Shown here: in pieces, positions 51,003-60,072 of the stretch
Layout: the number at the start of each line of letters is the position of its first letter
Position numbering within the stretch: position 1 is the first letter of the stretch
Assembly: GCA_965247455.1 (NCBI GenBank)
Contig: CBDFHE010000016.1
Coordinates: 124,001 to 188,000, forward strand
DNA: 64,000 nucleotides
Direction: 5' to 3'
Source of the DNA: JACZYA01 sp965247455
Lineage (GTDB): Bacteria > Acidobacteriota > Terriglobia > Acidiferrales > 2-02-FULL-67-57
Position numbers and translations under genes: made by a program
Notes under the pieces: generated by a model
Databases searched by the model: none
Told to the model about the DNA's origin: nothing
What the model saw: the letters and a program-made list of their open reading frames with translations, nothing else

Positions 51003-52061
51003 ATGACACGAAGGTCTATGATCCTCAGCCTCTTGGGAGTTATCGCAACCATTCTGGTCGGGCTAGTGCTTTTCCGCTGGAGACTTGTCCGACAGTTTCT
51101 CTCGCGTCCTAGGGGCCGCCCTATGCACCCAAGCTATCGAGCCGATCTCTTTCGCGAGCAAGGCCGCTCGCGAGTTGTCCTGGTGACCGGAGGAAGCCCG
51201 CCAAAGATGGTTCACGAGTGCTTACAGCGACTGGGTGCAGAGCAAAAGTTGGAGCTGGCCCACAAGAGAATCCTGGTTAAGCCCAATATCGTTAGTGGAT
51301 CTCCTGCTCCCACGACAACCAATCCAGAAGTTGTAAGAGCTGTGTGCCAATGGTTGAAAGAGCGAGGCGCGGAAACCGTCTGGGTAGGAGACATGTCGGC
51401 AGTAATGACACTGGGCACTCGCTCTAGCATGAAGTCTTCAGGAATCGAGCTGGCCGCTCGGGAAGCAGGAGCGAGCCCTGTCTATTTTGAAGAGCATGAA
51501 TGGATTCCGGTCAGCCTGCCGCGAGCCCGCTATTTGGATCAAGTTCCCGTATCGGAATACGTCGTCAACGCTGATCTTGTCATCAATTTGCCAGTGATCA
51601 AATCCCACAAATGGGCAACCTACTCCGTGTGTATGAAAAATTTTGTGGGAGCCACGCACGGTCGATATAGGCCCTACATGATCGACTCGGAACATTGGGA
51701 GGAGATTGTCAGCGAGATCAACGCAGCCTATCGTCCCGACCTTAACATCGTGGACGGCACCAAGGTCATGTATGCGGGTGGACCGTGGAGAGGAGATGAA
51801 GCCGAAATGGGTCTGATTCTTGCCGGAGGAGATCGCATCGCCTGTGATGCTGTGGCAGTGGCATTGATGAAAACTTTCCCCACCCATCAGCGCATGAAGG
51901 ATCGGGGCGTCTGGGAACAGACCCAAATCCGCCACGCCCAACAGCTTGGCTTAGGCATAGACGGCCCGCATTCCTTGGAACTGGAGATCCACCACCTAGA
52001 AACACCGTCAGGCGAACTCCAATCTCGGCTGGAAGAGATGCAGAAGCTGATCTATGCGTAG
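51003..52061 (+). CDS. DUF362-domain protein with N-terminal membrane anchor
   Basis: 352 aa. An N-terminal hydrophobic helix (LLGVIATILVGLVLFRW) anchors or exports the protein. The remainder is DUF362: RILVKPNIVSG, TTTNPEVVRAVCQWLKERGAETVWVGD, and INLPVIKSHKWATYSVCMKNFVG, the family's most conserved stretch, then a central IVDGTKVMYAGGP. DUF362 proteins are often fused to ferredoxin domains; no Cys cluster is present here. Function is unknown. It is convergent with the split GlcG/HbpS gene. ATG 51018 is an alternative start. Confidence 0.85.
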   Translation: MTRRSMILSLLGVIATILVGLVLFRWRLVRQFLSRPRGRPMHPSYRADLFREQGRSRVVLVTGGSPPKMVHECLQRLGAEQKLELAHKRILVKPNIVSGSPAPTTTNPEVVRAVCQWLKERGAETVWVGDMSAVMTLGTRSSMKSSGIELAAREAGASPVYFEEHEWIPVSLPRARYLDQVPVSEYVVNADLVINLPVIKSHKWATYSVCMKNFVGATHGRYRPYMIDSEHWEEIVSEINAAYRPDLNIVDGTKVMYAGGPWRGDEAEMGLILAGGDRIACDAVAVALMKTFPTHQRMKDRGVWEQTQIRHAQQLGLGIDGPHSLELEIHHLETPSGELQSRLEEMQKLIYA

Positions 52062-52422
52062 TGCCGTGCTTCGTCGAAGCCCTCTCGCCACTCCCTGCAA
52101 TCAGTCCAACCTCTCCTACTAAGAGCTATTTCCCCAGTGCTTCGGCACCAGCCGCAGCGACGGTGTGGTCATTCTCGACCGTGCTCCCACTGACACCAAT
52201 AGCTCCCACTATTTCGCCTTTGCGATTTCTTAGGGGAACACCTCCCGGAAAGGTGATCAACCCGCCGTTGCTGTGCTCGATTCCAAATAGAGGACCTCCG
52301 GGTTGTGACAGTTTCCCGATTTCTCCTGTGTTCATATCAAACCAACGAGCCGTACGTGCCTTGCGGATTGAGATGTCGATACTTCCGAGCCAGGCGCCAT
52401 CCATGCGCGCAAAAGCCTTCAG

Positions 52423-54092
52423 CCCGGATTTCCGATTTGGCTGTGGTACCGTATCGCCAGGACCAGTCGCTGCGCCTTGAGTTTTGGGGCTCCGACGTAA
52501 GGAACCACACTACGGAGGGTGACACCCGGTGGGTGAATTACAACACGAGCCATTCCAGTTCGCGTTCAACGGCTTCTTGAAAGTCGCGTTCCAGGGATCG
52601 CGCGTCACTTCTGACGCTGGCCTCATTCTGGTGCGCGAGTTGGATGAACGTCTGGGGCTGGAGACACTCATCGCCGAGCACCTGAGCGATTCCCGACAGG
52701 GGATGAACACCCAGTTCAGCGTGGTGGATCTCCTGCGGCAGTCGGTCTACAGTCGCCTCGCGGGCTACGAAGATCTCAACGGCGCGGGGCGCGTGTCGGC
52801 AGACCCAACATTTCGTCTCATCGGGTCGCCAAAGCGCTGGGACCGGGGTGCGGCGCTGACATCGACGCTGCATTGGTTCGAGACAGAGCTGCTGACCCAC
52901 GAGGAGAATCTCGTCGGGTTGAGGGCCGTGAACCGGGAGGTGCTTGCACAGGCCGAGATGGCGACGCGCGCCGACCGGATCGTGCTCGACATGGATTCGA
53001 GCGAGAGCCCGGTGCATGGGGCGCAGGAAGGGAGCGCCTATAACGGGCACTTCGAGTCCGTCTGCTACCACCCGCTGTTTCTGTTCACCGAGCATGGGGA
53101 CTGCCTCGCCGCCACGCTGCGGCCAGGCAACGTGCATAGCGCCGACGACTGGGACGACCTGCTCGTACCGGAGATTGACCGGCAGCAGGTGGAGGGCAAG
53201 CGCGTAGCGTTCCGCGCAGACGCCGCGTTCGCGAAGCCCGAGATCTACGACGCGCTCGAGCAGCGCGACGTGGACTATGCCATTCGCATGCCGGCGAACA
53301 AGAGCTTGGAGCTGGAAATCGAAGACATCCTCTTTCGTCCGCCGGGACGGCCGAGCTGCAAGCCCTTGGTGCGCTACCAGAGTTTCCGCTATCAGGCCAA
53401 GAGCTGGACCACGCCCAGACGGATCGTCGCCAAGGTGGAGCACCACCAAGGTGAGCTGTTCCCTCGCGTCGGCTTCATCGTGACCAACATGGCCCTCCCG
53501 AGCCGCTCGGTCGTGCGGTTTTACAACAAGCGCGGTACGGCGGAGCAATGGATCAAGGAAGGCAAGCAGGCCACCCACTGGACGCGGCTGTCGTGCCATC
53601 GTTTCCGGGCGAACGAGGTGCGCCTGCAACTGAGCGTCCTGGCCTACAATCTGGGCAACTTGTGGCGCAGACTGGTCCTTCCGCTGCGGGTCAAGCGCTG
53701 GTCGCTCACGAGTCTCCAGCAGCGACTGGTGAAAACTGGGGGCCGGCTGGTGAAGCATGCGCGGTACTACTGGCTTCTGCTGGCGGAAGGGCATCTCACG
53801 CGGCGGCTGTTCGGCGACATGCTGCGGAGGATCTGGGCGCTACCCGTGCCGGCAGGCTGACGCGCGGCCTGAAGTGCAACGAAGCCCGCCCGGCGATGAC
53901 ACGGGGCACACGTGTGGAGCGGTGTCTGAGAAATGCCCGAAAAGCAGGGGTTCCAGTCGGTCGCACGTCGGCGCGGGCTCAGATGAAGGCCTTTGAAGCT
54001 GAGCGATTGTGCGACGATCGAAGTTTTTGTGCGATCGGCGGCGATCGGGTGTATAAACGTGCCATCAGGGGCAGGCAAAACGGAAATCCCGG
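52423..54092 (+). mobile_element. IS1380-family element copy A, 1670 bp
   Basis: Ends CCCGGATTTCCGATTTGG and (reverse) CCGGGATTTCCGTTTTG form imperfect terminal repeats. TTCAG duplicated at 52418-52422 and 54093-54097 confirms simple transposition into the GlcG/HbpS gene. Confidence 0.9.
52529..53860 (+). CDS. IS1380-family transposase, copy A
   Basis: 443-aa DDE transposase. Catalytic residues appear in LDMDSSESPVHGAQEG (Asp), FRADAAFAK (Asp) and YNKRGTAEQWIKEGKQ (Glu, the family's Y-R-E-K signature region). The frame is complete. It differs from copy B only at residue 85 (Gly here, Asp there); most relatives have EDLND at this point, so this copy carries the derived residue. Confidence 0.9.
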   Translation: MGELQHEPFQFAFNGFLKVAFQGSRVTSDAGLILVRELDERLGLETLIAEHLSDSRQGMNTQFSVVDLLRQSVYSRLAGYEDLNGAGRVSADPTFRLIGSPKRWDRGAALTSTLHWFETELLTHEENLVGLRAVNREVLAQAEMATRADRIVLDMDSSESPVHGAQEGSAYNGHFESVCYHPLFLFTEHGDCLAATLRPGNVHSADDWDDLLVPEIDRQQVEGKRVAFRADAAFAKPEIYDALEQRDVDYAIRMPANKSLELEIEDILFRPPGRPSCKPLVRYQSFRYQAKSWTTPRRIVAKVEHHQGELFPRVGFIVTNMALPSRSVVRFYNKRGTAEQWIKEGKQATHWTRLSCHRFRANEVRLQLSVLAYNLGNLWRRLVLPLRVKRWSLTSLQQRLVKTGGRLVKHARYYWLLLAEGHLTRRLFGDMLRRIWALPVPAG

Positions 54093-54317
54093 TTCAGATT
54101 GCCTCCCGCATCTACCACCGCTATATCCATCCGAGTGTTAAGTTCGACCGCCTTCTTCTTGGCCGCCGCCACGATCTCTTCTGCTGCTTCCAAAGGCAGG
54201 TCCTGTGCCACTGCTGGCAGTGCCAGGAGCAACACAAACATCACCGTGAAAAAGACTCCTATCCTGCACATGGTTATCCTCCTGTTCTGAATTGTCTGGA
54301 AACCCGAATCGACGGCT

Positions 54318-54347
54318 ACTCTAATACTGTTGTTTCAAGGGCGTCAA
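54318..54347 (-). promoter_or_regulatory. predicted promoter of the split GlcG/HbpS gene
   Basis: TTGACG (54342-54347), 18-bp spacer, TAGAGT (54318-54323), about 45 bp before the start codon. The -10 and spacing equal those predicted for the TonB receptor. Confidence 0.45.
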
Positions 54348-54399
54348 CTACTCCGGGAGGTTCAGGCGGCGGCGGACAGATTGGAAGCGGGGACAGTTG

Positions 54400-55068
54400 C
54401 TATTCCTTTGCTCCCGCCTTCTTGAGCAATTCAACTATGTCGGTGTGACCTCGCATGGCCGCCAGCAGCAAGGCTGTCTGCCCAGTCTTGCTCATCGCAT
54501 TGACGTCGGCGCCCTTGGTCAGCAAGGCTTCGACGGTCGCGGTGCGGCCTGCCAATGCCGCAACCAGCAAGGGTGTCCAGCCATCATCTTCATTCGTATT
54601 GATGTCGGCGTCGGCGGCCAACAATGTTTTGACGGTTGCGGTGTGGCCCCATACTGCCGCCAGCAGCAAGGCTGTCTGCCCAGTCTTGCTCATCGCATTG
54701 ACGTCAGCGCCAGCAGCCAGCAAGGCTTCGACGGTAGTGGTGTGGCCATCCTTTGCCGCCTTCATCAAGGCTACTACGTTGTTCTTGTCTCTGGCATTGA
54801 CGTCGGCGCCGGCGGCCAGCAAGGTACGTACGATTGCAGTGTGGCCCTTCAATGCCGCAAACATCAAGGGAGTCGAGCCCACCCTGTCTTTCGCATTGAC
54901 GTCGAGGTTGTTCGCATTGACGTCGGCGCCCCCGGCCAGCAGGGCTTCGACAGCCACGGTATCACCCTTATTGACTGCCTCCATCAGGTCTGAGTTGAGA
55001 TCACCGGCATTTGCCAGGAGTGCGAATAGTAAGGCAACGAGTAGGATTGCCGTCAGTCTGCGTGTCAT
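54400..55068 (-). CDS. exported ankyrin-repeat protein
   Basis: 222 aa: signal peptide (LTAILLVALLFALLANAG) followed by about six 33-residue ankyrin repeats with the usual TPLMFAA/TALLLAA and GADVNA units. Two repeats are duplicated at DNA level: a 50-bp block at 54458-54507 recurs exactly at 54656-54705, offset by 198 bp (two repeat lengths). It probably binds proteins in the periplasm; no partner is identified. ATG 55068 fits the mapped promoter, since the longer start at 55089 would lie at the likely transcription start. Confidence 0.88.
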   Translation of the reverse strand: MTRRLTAILLVALLFALLANAGDLNSDLMEAVNKGDTVAVEALLAGGADVNANNLDVNAKDRVGSTPLMFAALKGHTAIVRTLLAAGADVNARDKNNVVALMKAAKDGHTTTVEALLAAGADVNAMSKTGQTALLLAAVWGHTATVKTLLAADADINTNEDDGWTPLLVAALAGRTATVEALLTKGADVNAMSKTGQTALLLAAMRGHTDIVELLKKAGAKE

Positions 55069-55092
55069 GGATGGAACCCCTTGATACATGCC

Positions 55093-55121
55093 ATCCTATT
55101 CCGCAGCCCCACCCAAGTCAA
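55093..55121 (-). promoter_or_regulatory. predicted promoter of the ankyrin gene (twin of 55953-55981)
   Basis: TTGACT (55116-55121), 17-bp spacer, TAGGAT (55093-55098). The -35 lies in an 18-bp block, CAAGTCAACGCGAAGGGT on the plus strand (55114-55131), repeated upstream of the DUF4197 gene. Confidence 0.6.
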
Positions 55122-55193
55122 CGCGAAGGGTCTATTCCAGCAATTTCCTGTGGTGGAGGAGGGAGTGGAAGCGGGCGACAGACCTCAACCAAC

Positions 55194-55907
55194 CTATTTT
55201 CCAAACACCTCTTTCAAGAGTTCAGTGATCCGTGCCGCAGGGTCTTTGCGAATCTTCCGCTCTTCCTCGGCCAAGACGTAGAACAGCCCATCGAGGGCCT
55301 TGCTGACAACATATTCGTTGATATCCAGAAGCTCACTCTTCAGGAAAGGGATGGCCCGTGCGCGCCCGACAAGCTGGTTGTATTGCCGCGTGACACCAAC
55401 TTCACCCATTGCTTCTTCAACGACCGGAGTGAAGGCTCCAACGAGCTTGTCCGTGGTCTTGTCCCGGAAATAATCGGTGGCCGCCGTGTCGCCTCCAGAA
55501 AAGATCTGCCGGGCGTCTTCAAAGCTCAACTCGAGTATGGCATCCCAGAAAATGGCTTTGGCGTGCGGTGCAGCGCGCTCCGCCGCCCGGTTCATGCTGA
55601 GTACGAACTCGTCCACATCCGGGCCATAACCTATTGCCCGCAGCCCCTTTTCGAGCGTGCGGAGTTTCTCCGGCATCAGGACCTTGATTGCCTCGTTGCC
55701 AAAGTAGCCGTCGGGCCGACCGGTCGAGCGCACAGCGTTGTCGGTACCGACCTGCAAAGTCTCTTTCAAGCCGGAGGTGATCTTCTCATCGCTCAGCTCG
55801 TTTCTCTTGCCCAGGCCTAACTTCTTGAAAACCTGCTTGAGTTGGGCTGAGTCGGTTGCAGTGCTGACTACGATGATGGCAGCCAAGGCGAGGACACGAA
55901 TGGCCAT
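55194..55907 (-). CDS. exported DUF4197-family protein
   Basis: 237 aa with an N-terminal export signal (VLALAAIIVVSTATDSA). The rest matches DUF4197: DEKITSGLKETLQVGTDNAV, then VLMPEKLRTLEKGLRAIG, MNRAAERAAPHAKAIF and FFYV-like C-terminal KALDGLFYVLAEEE. The family is periplasmic or lipid-associated and has no assigned function. It shares a near-identical promoter with the ankyrin gene and probably the same regulation. Confidence 0.85.
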   Translation of the reverse strand: MAIRVLALAAIIVVSTATDSAQLKQVFKKLGLGKRNELSDEKITSGLKETLQVGTDNAVRSTGRPDGYFGNEAIKVLMPEKLRTLEKGLRAIGYGPDVDEFVLSMNRAAERAAPHAKAIFWDAILELSFEDARQIFSGGDTAATDYFRDKTTDKLVGAFTPVVEEAMGEVGVTRQYNQLVGRARAIPFLKSELLDINEYVVSKALDGLFYVLAEEERKIRKDPAARITELLKEVFGK

Positions 55908-55952
55908 GCTTCCCTCCTGCTTGGTGGGAAAAGAACCTGCGCGTCGCTCGCC

Positions 55953-55981
55953 GTCCTAGTCCCCGTCTGCAGGCAAGTCAA
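55953..55981 (-). promoter_or_regulatory. predicted promoter of the DUF4197 gene (twin of 55093-55121)
   Basis: TTGACT (55976-55981), 17-bp spacer, TAGGAC (55953-55958). It shares 18 identical bases (55974-55991) with the ankyrin promoter. The remaining sequence to 56245 shows no gene. Confidence 0.6.
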
Positions 55982-56245
55982 CGCGAAGGGTTCAGGCTCT
56001 CTCCAGGATGGCGCTTCGAGCGCGTGTACGACGCTAGGTTGTGCGATCTTGGCGGAGGCGGAGGGCTGAAGGCGAGAGGGCACAGCAGGCGCAGGATATC
56101 ACGTTGGCGGCAAGTCGGCTTCCATAAAGTGATTCAAACAATGAGGCTGAGGTACCCGTGTTTTTGACACACTTGGACCGCAACTTTTCTCCAGGGCGGG
56201 GGTTTAGGAAGAACGGAAGCGGGGAGAAAGGAAAAGGGATCGATA

Positions 56246-56911
56246 ATGCGAAAGGGCCAACAGACATACTGGTTGCTTACCTTGGTGCTGGGTACGGTGC
56301 TCCTTCTCCCCATGACAAAAGGTATCTCACAATCGGCCTCCAGCCTCAAGCTGGTATTTGCCCTTGCGGCATTGCCGGAGGCTTCACTCGCTGCCGAAAA
56401 GCCAAACTTTACGGGCACTTGGCAGCTCAACCATGAACAGAGCGACAGCGCGCGCGAGAACATCCAAGAGACTATGAGCAGCAGCGGTGGAAGAAGGCGC
56501 GGCGGCATGAGGGAGGGCCGACGCCCGGCCGACTCACGCGGTGGGCAGCGGGGTGGTGACCGGCAGGGGCGGATGCGAGAAATGTTCGAGGCTGCCGAGA
56601 CACTTATCATTGCGCACAACGACCCGGAGCTCTCGATCACGGACAACACCGGACGTACACGCACGCTTTACACCGATGGACGGAAGGCTGAGCAGCAAGC
56701 CCCGCGCGGGGGGACTATCAAGGTCACAGCGCGATGGCAGGCCGACCGACTTGTCATCAAGAGAGAAAGCGGTCGTGGTAGGAAGATGAGCGAGATCTAC
56801 GAACTCGCGCCCGATGGGCGTCAGCTAGTTGTTACGAAGCGCATCGAGAACCAGCGCTTCCCGGAACCAATTATCATCCGCTACGTCTATGACGCTGCGA
56901 GGACAGAATAG
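56246..56911 (+). CDS. exported protein of unknown function
   Basis: 221 aa with a hydrophobic N-terminus (LLTLVLGTVLLLPMTKG) and a possible second cleavage region near ASLAAEKPNF. A low-complexity Arg/Gly-rich stretch (~72-105, GGRRRGGMREGRR) separates an N-terminal TGTWQLNHEQSD strand from a C-terminal beta-rich part (TRTLYTDGRK; TVTARW-type strands). The TGTW...N start recalls lipocalin-like secreted proteins that are frequent in Acidobacteriota, but no family is certain. ATG 56246 has AAGGAAAAGGG upstream. Confidence 0.65.
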   Translation: MRKGQQTYWLLTLVLGTVLLLPMTKGISQSASSLKLVFALAALPEASLAAEKPNFTGTWQLNHEQSDSARENIQETMSSSGGRRRGGMREGRRPADSRGGQRGGDRQGRMREMFEAAETLIIAHNDPELSITDNTGRTRTLYTDGRKAEQQAPRGGTIKVTARWQADRLVIKRESGRGRKMSEIYELAPDGRQLVVTKRIENQRFPEPIIIRYVYDAARTE

Positions 56912-57049
56912 GTAGGCCCCCTGGCGGACGAAAAACACTTGTTTCTGGGACACCAAAAGTGCCGGTCAACCGGGCCGCAGAATCAGCCATTTACAGAAGC
57001 CGTCACGAAAGGGTTTTTGGGACGGCCCGGCAAATGGTCTGCCTTCTGG

Positions 57050-57250
57050 TTACCTAGTTCTAATCCAGCGGGGATCGTCTTCCTGGCCTGGTCGAATGCG
57101 GAGGCTCTCGTGGGGAAAACCCCGCCCCAAGAGAAAACCGACAATTCCACTCAGTAAGCAAACTCCTAGAACTCCAGTCTCGTGAAGAGTGAAGAATAGA
57201 ACCAGGATGGCCAGGCCGAAGACTAAATCGGTGCGATCAAAGTCATCCAT
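57050..57250 (-). CDS. small membrane protein, 66 aa
   Basis: A perfect AGGAGG site lies 9 bp before ATG 57250. The product has two short hydrophobic helices (LVFGLAILVLFFTLHE; VLGVCLLSGIVGFLLGRG) in a hairpin and charged ends. No family is recognised. It follows the methyltransferase-PilZ gene by about 65 bp upstream on the same strand, so cotranscription is possible. Confidence 0.6.
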   Translation of the reverse strand: MDDFDRTDLVFGLAILVLFFTLHETGVLGVCLLSGIVGFLLGRGFPHESLRIRPGQEDDPRWIRTR

Positions 57251-57316
57251 TGTTGCTGACCTCCTATCTGCTCCAATCTTCCCCCCGATGGTTTTCAGCT
57301 TGAGGCCGAGGGGAAC

Positions 57317-58323
57317 TCAAGCGCCCGAATAGAACTCGATACCCCAGAAGACCTCGCTTGGAGCGGCAAGTTGGACAGCAACAAGCGTCCCTCCTTCTGG
57401 TGAGAGAGGACCACTACGCATCACACGGGCAAGAGTGTGCTCCGGCTCGGGACCACGGATTAGCTCGATTACTTGCCGCAAGGGATGGTCTTTTTCCATG
57501 CGCAGGAGGGCGCCGGAGGCACTGACTTCAACAGTCTCGGCTTGCTCGCTGACGTATCGACCGTCTTCTGCGTGCCATGCCACTGTTACGGATGTGATCA
57601 CATGGGTTCGCTGACTCCGCCGCCGTTCTGCTTGTGCCGGCAGAGTTTCGGCCCTTGGTAGGTGAGGCATGATCCCTCCTCCACGCAAACGTAAGACATG
57701 AGGAGCAATTCCTGCGGGAAGCCCACCAAGCAATGGGATCTTCCGATTTCCCCAGAAGCTCGCACGCTGACCTCGAAATGTTTCAAATCCCTCGAATAAT
57801 TCGAGCCATCGGCAGGATTCTAAGACTTCCTCATGCGCCGGGTTGTGATACACAATCGTAATCCGTCGAGGATTACTAACCAGTGAGCGGTATATATTTT
57901 CAAGAACAGCACACATGGTCCGCAGCCCGAAGGGATTAAACATGTAGTAGATCGTGCCCTCGTGCAGGTCTGCATCCGAGCAATCCGCACAAATAATTTC
58001 AATTTCTGTTTTGCGACCTCGCAAACGTCGCGCGTTGGTTCTGGCAATCTCGCACAGAGACGGGGATAAGTCTATGCCCACACATCTTCGGACGGGCCGT
58101 TGCGCCATAACGCAGAGAAACCGCCCCTTTCCACAACCAAGATCATACACAACATCATCAGGACTGGGTGCAAGGAACCTGACTGTTTTCCTAATATACC
58201 AGTAATTCGTGGTCGCATAGATGATAGCGTCAGCGTATTTGCTCTTCGAGTTTTGGTCCAGCCAACACGACGTGCGTCGTGCCCTTGCATGTGTAGAGGG
58301 ATCTGGCAGTGTTTCGATATTAA
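57317..58323 (-). CDS. class I methyltransferase - PilZ fusion, 5' end cut by IS1380 copy B
   Basis: The native frame spans about 335 codons before reading into the IS. Residues from the SAM-binding loop VVYDLGCGKGRFL through CVGIDLSPSLCEIA to IYYMFNPFGLRTM form a Rossmann methyltransferase. After a linker, ERRRSQRTHV (RxxxR) and VEVSASGALLRM (xxSxxG region) form a PilZ domain ending FWGIEFYSGA. The coupling suggests c-di-GMP control of methylation; the substrate is unknown. The 5' end is replaced by IS sequence, which supplies an accidental in-frame ATG at 58423, so the product is probably altered or absent. Confidence 0.75.
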
Positions 58324-59993
58324 CCGGGATTTCCGTTTTGCCTGCCCCTGATGGCACGTTTATACACCCGATCGCCGCCGATCGCACAAAAACTTCGATC
58401 GTCGCACAATCGCTCAGCTTCAAAGGCCTTCATCTGAGCCCGCGCCGACGTGCGACCGACTGGAACCCCTGCTTTTCGGGCATTTCTCAGACACCGCTCC
58501 ACACGTGTGCCCCGTGTCATCGCCGGGCGGGCTTCGTTGCACTTCAGGCCGCGCGTCAGCCTGCCGGCACGGGTAGCGCCCAGATCCTCCGCAGCATGTC
58601 GCCGAACAGCCGCCGCGTGAGATGCCCTTCCGCCAGCAGAAGCCAGTAGTACCGCGCATGCTTCACCAGCCGGCCCCCAGTTTTCACCAGTCGCTGCTGG
58701 AGACTCGTGAGCGACCAGCGCTTGACCCGCAGCGGAAGGACCAGTCTGCGCCACAAGTTGCCCAGATTGTAGGCCAGGACGCTCAGTTGCAGGCGCACCT
58801 CGTTCGCCCGGAAACGATGGCACGACAGCCGCGTCCAGTGGGTGGCCTGCTTGCCTTCCTTGATCCATTGCTCCGCCGTACCGCGCTTGTTGTAAAACCG
58901 CACGACCGAGCGGCTCGGGAGGGCCATGTTGGTCACGATGAAGCCGACGCGAGGGAACAGCTCACCTTGGTGGTGCTCCACCTTGGCGACGATCCGTCTG
59001 GGCGTGGTCCAGCTCTTGGCCTGATAGCGGAAACTCTGGTAGCGCACCAAGGGCTTGCAGCTCGGCCGTCCCGGCGGACGAAAGAGGATGTCTTCGATTT
59101 CCAGCTCCAAGCTCTTGTTCGCCGGCATGCGAATGGCATAGTCCACGTCGCGCTGCTCGAGCGCGTCGTAGATCTCGGGCTTCGCGAACGCGGCGTCTGC
59201 GCGGAACGCTACGCGCTTGCCCTCCACCTGCTGCCGGTCAATCTCCGGTACGAGCAGGTCGTCCCAGTCGTCGGCGCTATGCACGTTGCCTGGCCGCAGC
59301 GTGGCGGCGAGGCAGTCCCCATGCTCGGTGAACAGAAACAGCGGGTGGTAGCAGACGGACTCGAAGTGCCCGTTATAGGCGCTCCCTTCCTGCGCCCCAT
59401 GCACCGGGCTCTCGCTCGAATCCATGTCGAGCACGATCCGGTCGGCGCGCGTCGCCATCTCGGCCTGTGCAAGCACCTCCCGGTTCACGGCCCTCAACCC
59501 GACGAGATTCTCCTCGTGGGTCAGCAGCTCTGTCTCGAACCAATGCAGCGTCGATGTCAGCGCCGCACCCCGGTCCCAGCGCTTTGGCGACCCGATGAGA
59601 CGAAATGTTGGGTCTGCCGACACGCGCCCCGCGTCGTTGAGATCTTCGTAGCCCGCGAGGCGACTGTAGACCGACTGCCGCAGGAGATCCACCACGCTGA
59701 ACTGGGTGTTCATCCCCTGTCGGGAATCGCTCAGGTGCTCGGCGATGAGTGTCTCCAGCCCCAGACGTTCATCCAACTCGCGCACCAGAATGAGGCCAGC
59801 GTCAGAAGTGACGCGCGATCCCTGGAACGCGACTTTCAAGAAGCCGTTGAACGCGAACTGGAATGGCTCGTGTTGTAATTCACCCACCGGGTGTCACCCT
59901 CCGTAGTGTGGTTCCTTACGTCGGAGCCCCAAAACTCAAGGCGCGGCGACTGGTCCTGGCGATACGGTACCACAGCCAAATCGGAAATCCGGG
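58324..59993 (-). mobile_element. IS1380-family element copy B, 1670 bp
   Basis: Same length and ends as copy A, opposite orientation. The bases flanking the ends (ATTAA and CTTTA) do not match, so no target duplication is visible; a deletion or recombination at one side is likely. Copies A and B bracket about 4.2 kb as inverted repeats. Confidence 0.88.
58556..59887 (-). CDS. IS1380-family transposase, copy B
   Basis: 443-aa DDE transposase, intact, with the same catalytic motifs as copy A and Asp at residue 85 (EDLNDAG), the ancestral-looking state. Because it is undamaged, this copy could have been the source of copy A. Confidence 0.9.
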   Translation of the reverse strand: MGELQHEPFQFAFNGFLKVAFQGSRVTSDAGLILVRELDERLGLETLIAEHLSDSRQGMNTQFSVVDLLRQSVYSRLAGYEDLNDAGRVSADPTFRLIGSPKRWDRGAALTSTLHWFETELLTHEENLVGLRAVNREVLAQAEMATRADRIVLDMDSSESPVHGAQEGSAYNGHFESVCYHPLFLFTEHGDCLAATLRPGNVHSADDWDDLLVPEIDRQQVEGKRVAFRADAAFAKPEIYDALEQRDVDYAIRMPANKSLELEIEDILFRPPGRPSCKPLVRYQSFRYQAKSWTTPRRIVAKVEHHQGELFPRVGFIVTNMALPSRSVVRFYNKRGTAEQWIKEGKQATHWTRLSCHRFRANEVRLQLSVLAYNLGNLWRRLVLPLRVKRWSLTSLQQRLVKTGGRLVKHARYYWLLLAEGHLTRRLFGDMLRRIWALPVPAG

Positions 59994-60072
59994 CTTTAAT
60001 CCTTCTCTAATGAAATCCTTATTTCCGTGTAATAAGAATGCTGCGAATCCACACTCTAATCGGGAGGCTGAA

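Larger units (their letters stand above)
52126..54271 (-). pseudogene. secreted GlcG/HbpS-type (DUF336) protein split by IS1380 copy A
   Basis: The 5' piece (54093-54271) begins with a strong AGGAGG site and a signal peptide (VFFTVMFVLLLALPAVAQ), then DIAVVDAGGNL. The 3' piece (52126-52422) continues LKAFARMDGAWLGSIDI through QPGGPLFGIEHSNGGL and IGVSGSTVENDH. The two join exactly across the 5-bp duplication TTCAG to give an uninterrupted protein of about 157 aa. The family includes the haem-binding HbpS of Streptomyces and GlcG. The gene is inactivated as it stands; removing the IS would restore the frame. Confidence 0.85.

Noticed and set aside
50804..51052. 82-aa minus-strand ORF with coiled-coil character
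   Set aside because: Overlaps the start of the DUF362 gene and has no ribosome site or family match; mentioned only as a possible remnant.
54400..55068. CRISPR-like array from regularly spaced repeats
   Set aside because: The periodicity is 99 bp and in coding phase; it encodes ankyrin repeats.
52423..59993. Inversion of the segment between the two IS1380 copies
   Set aside because: Both halves of the GlcG/HbpS gene still flank copy A with matching 5-bp duplications, so the present orientation appears original.
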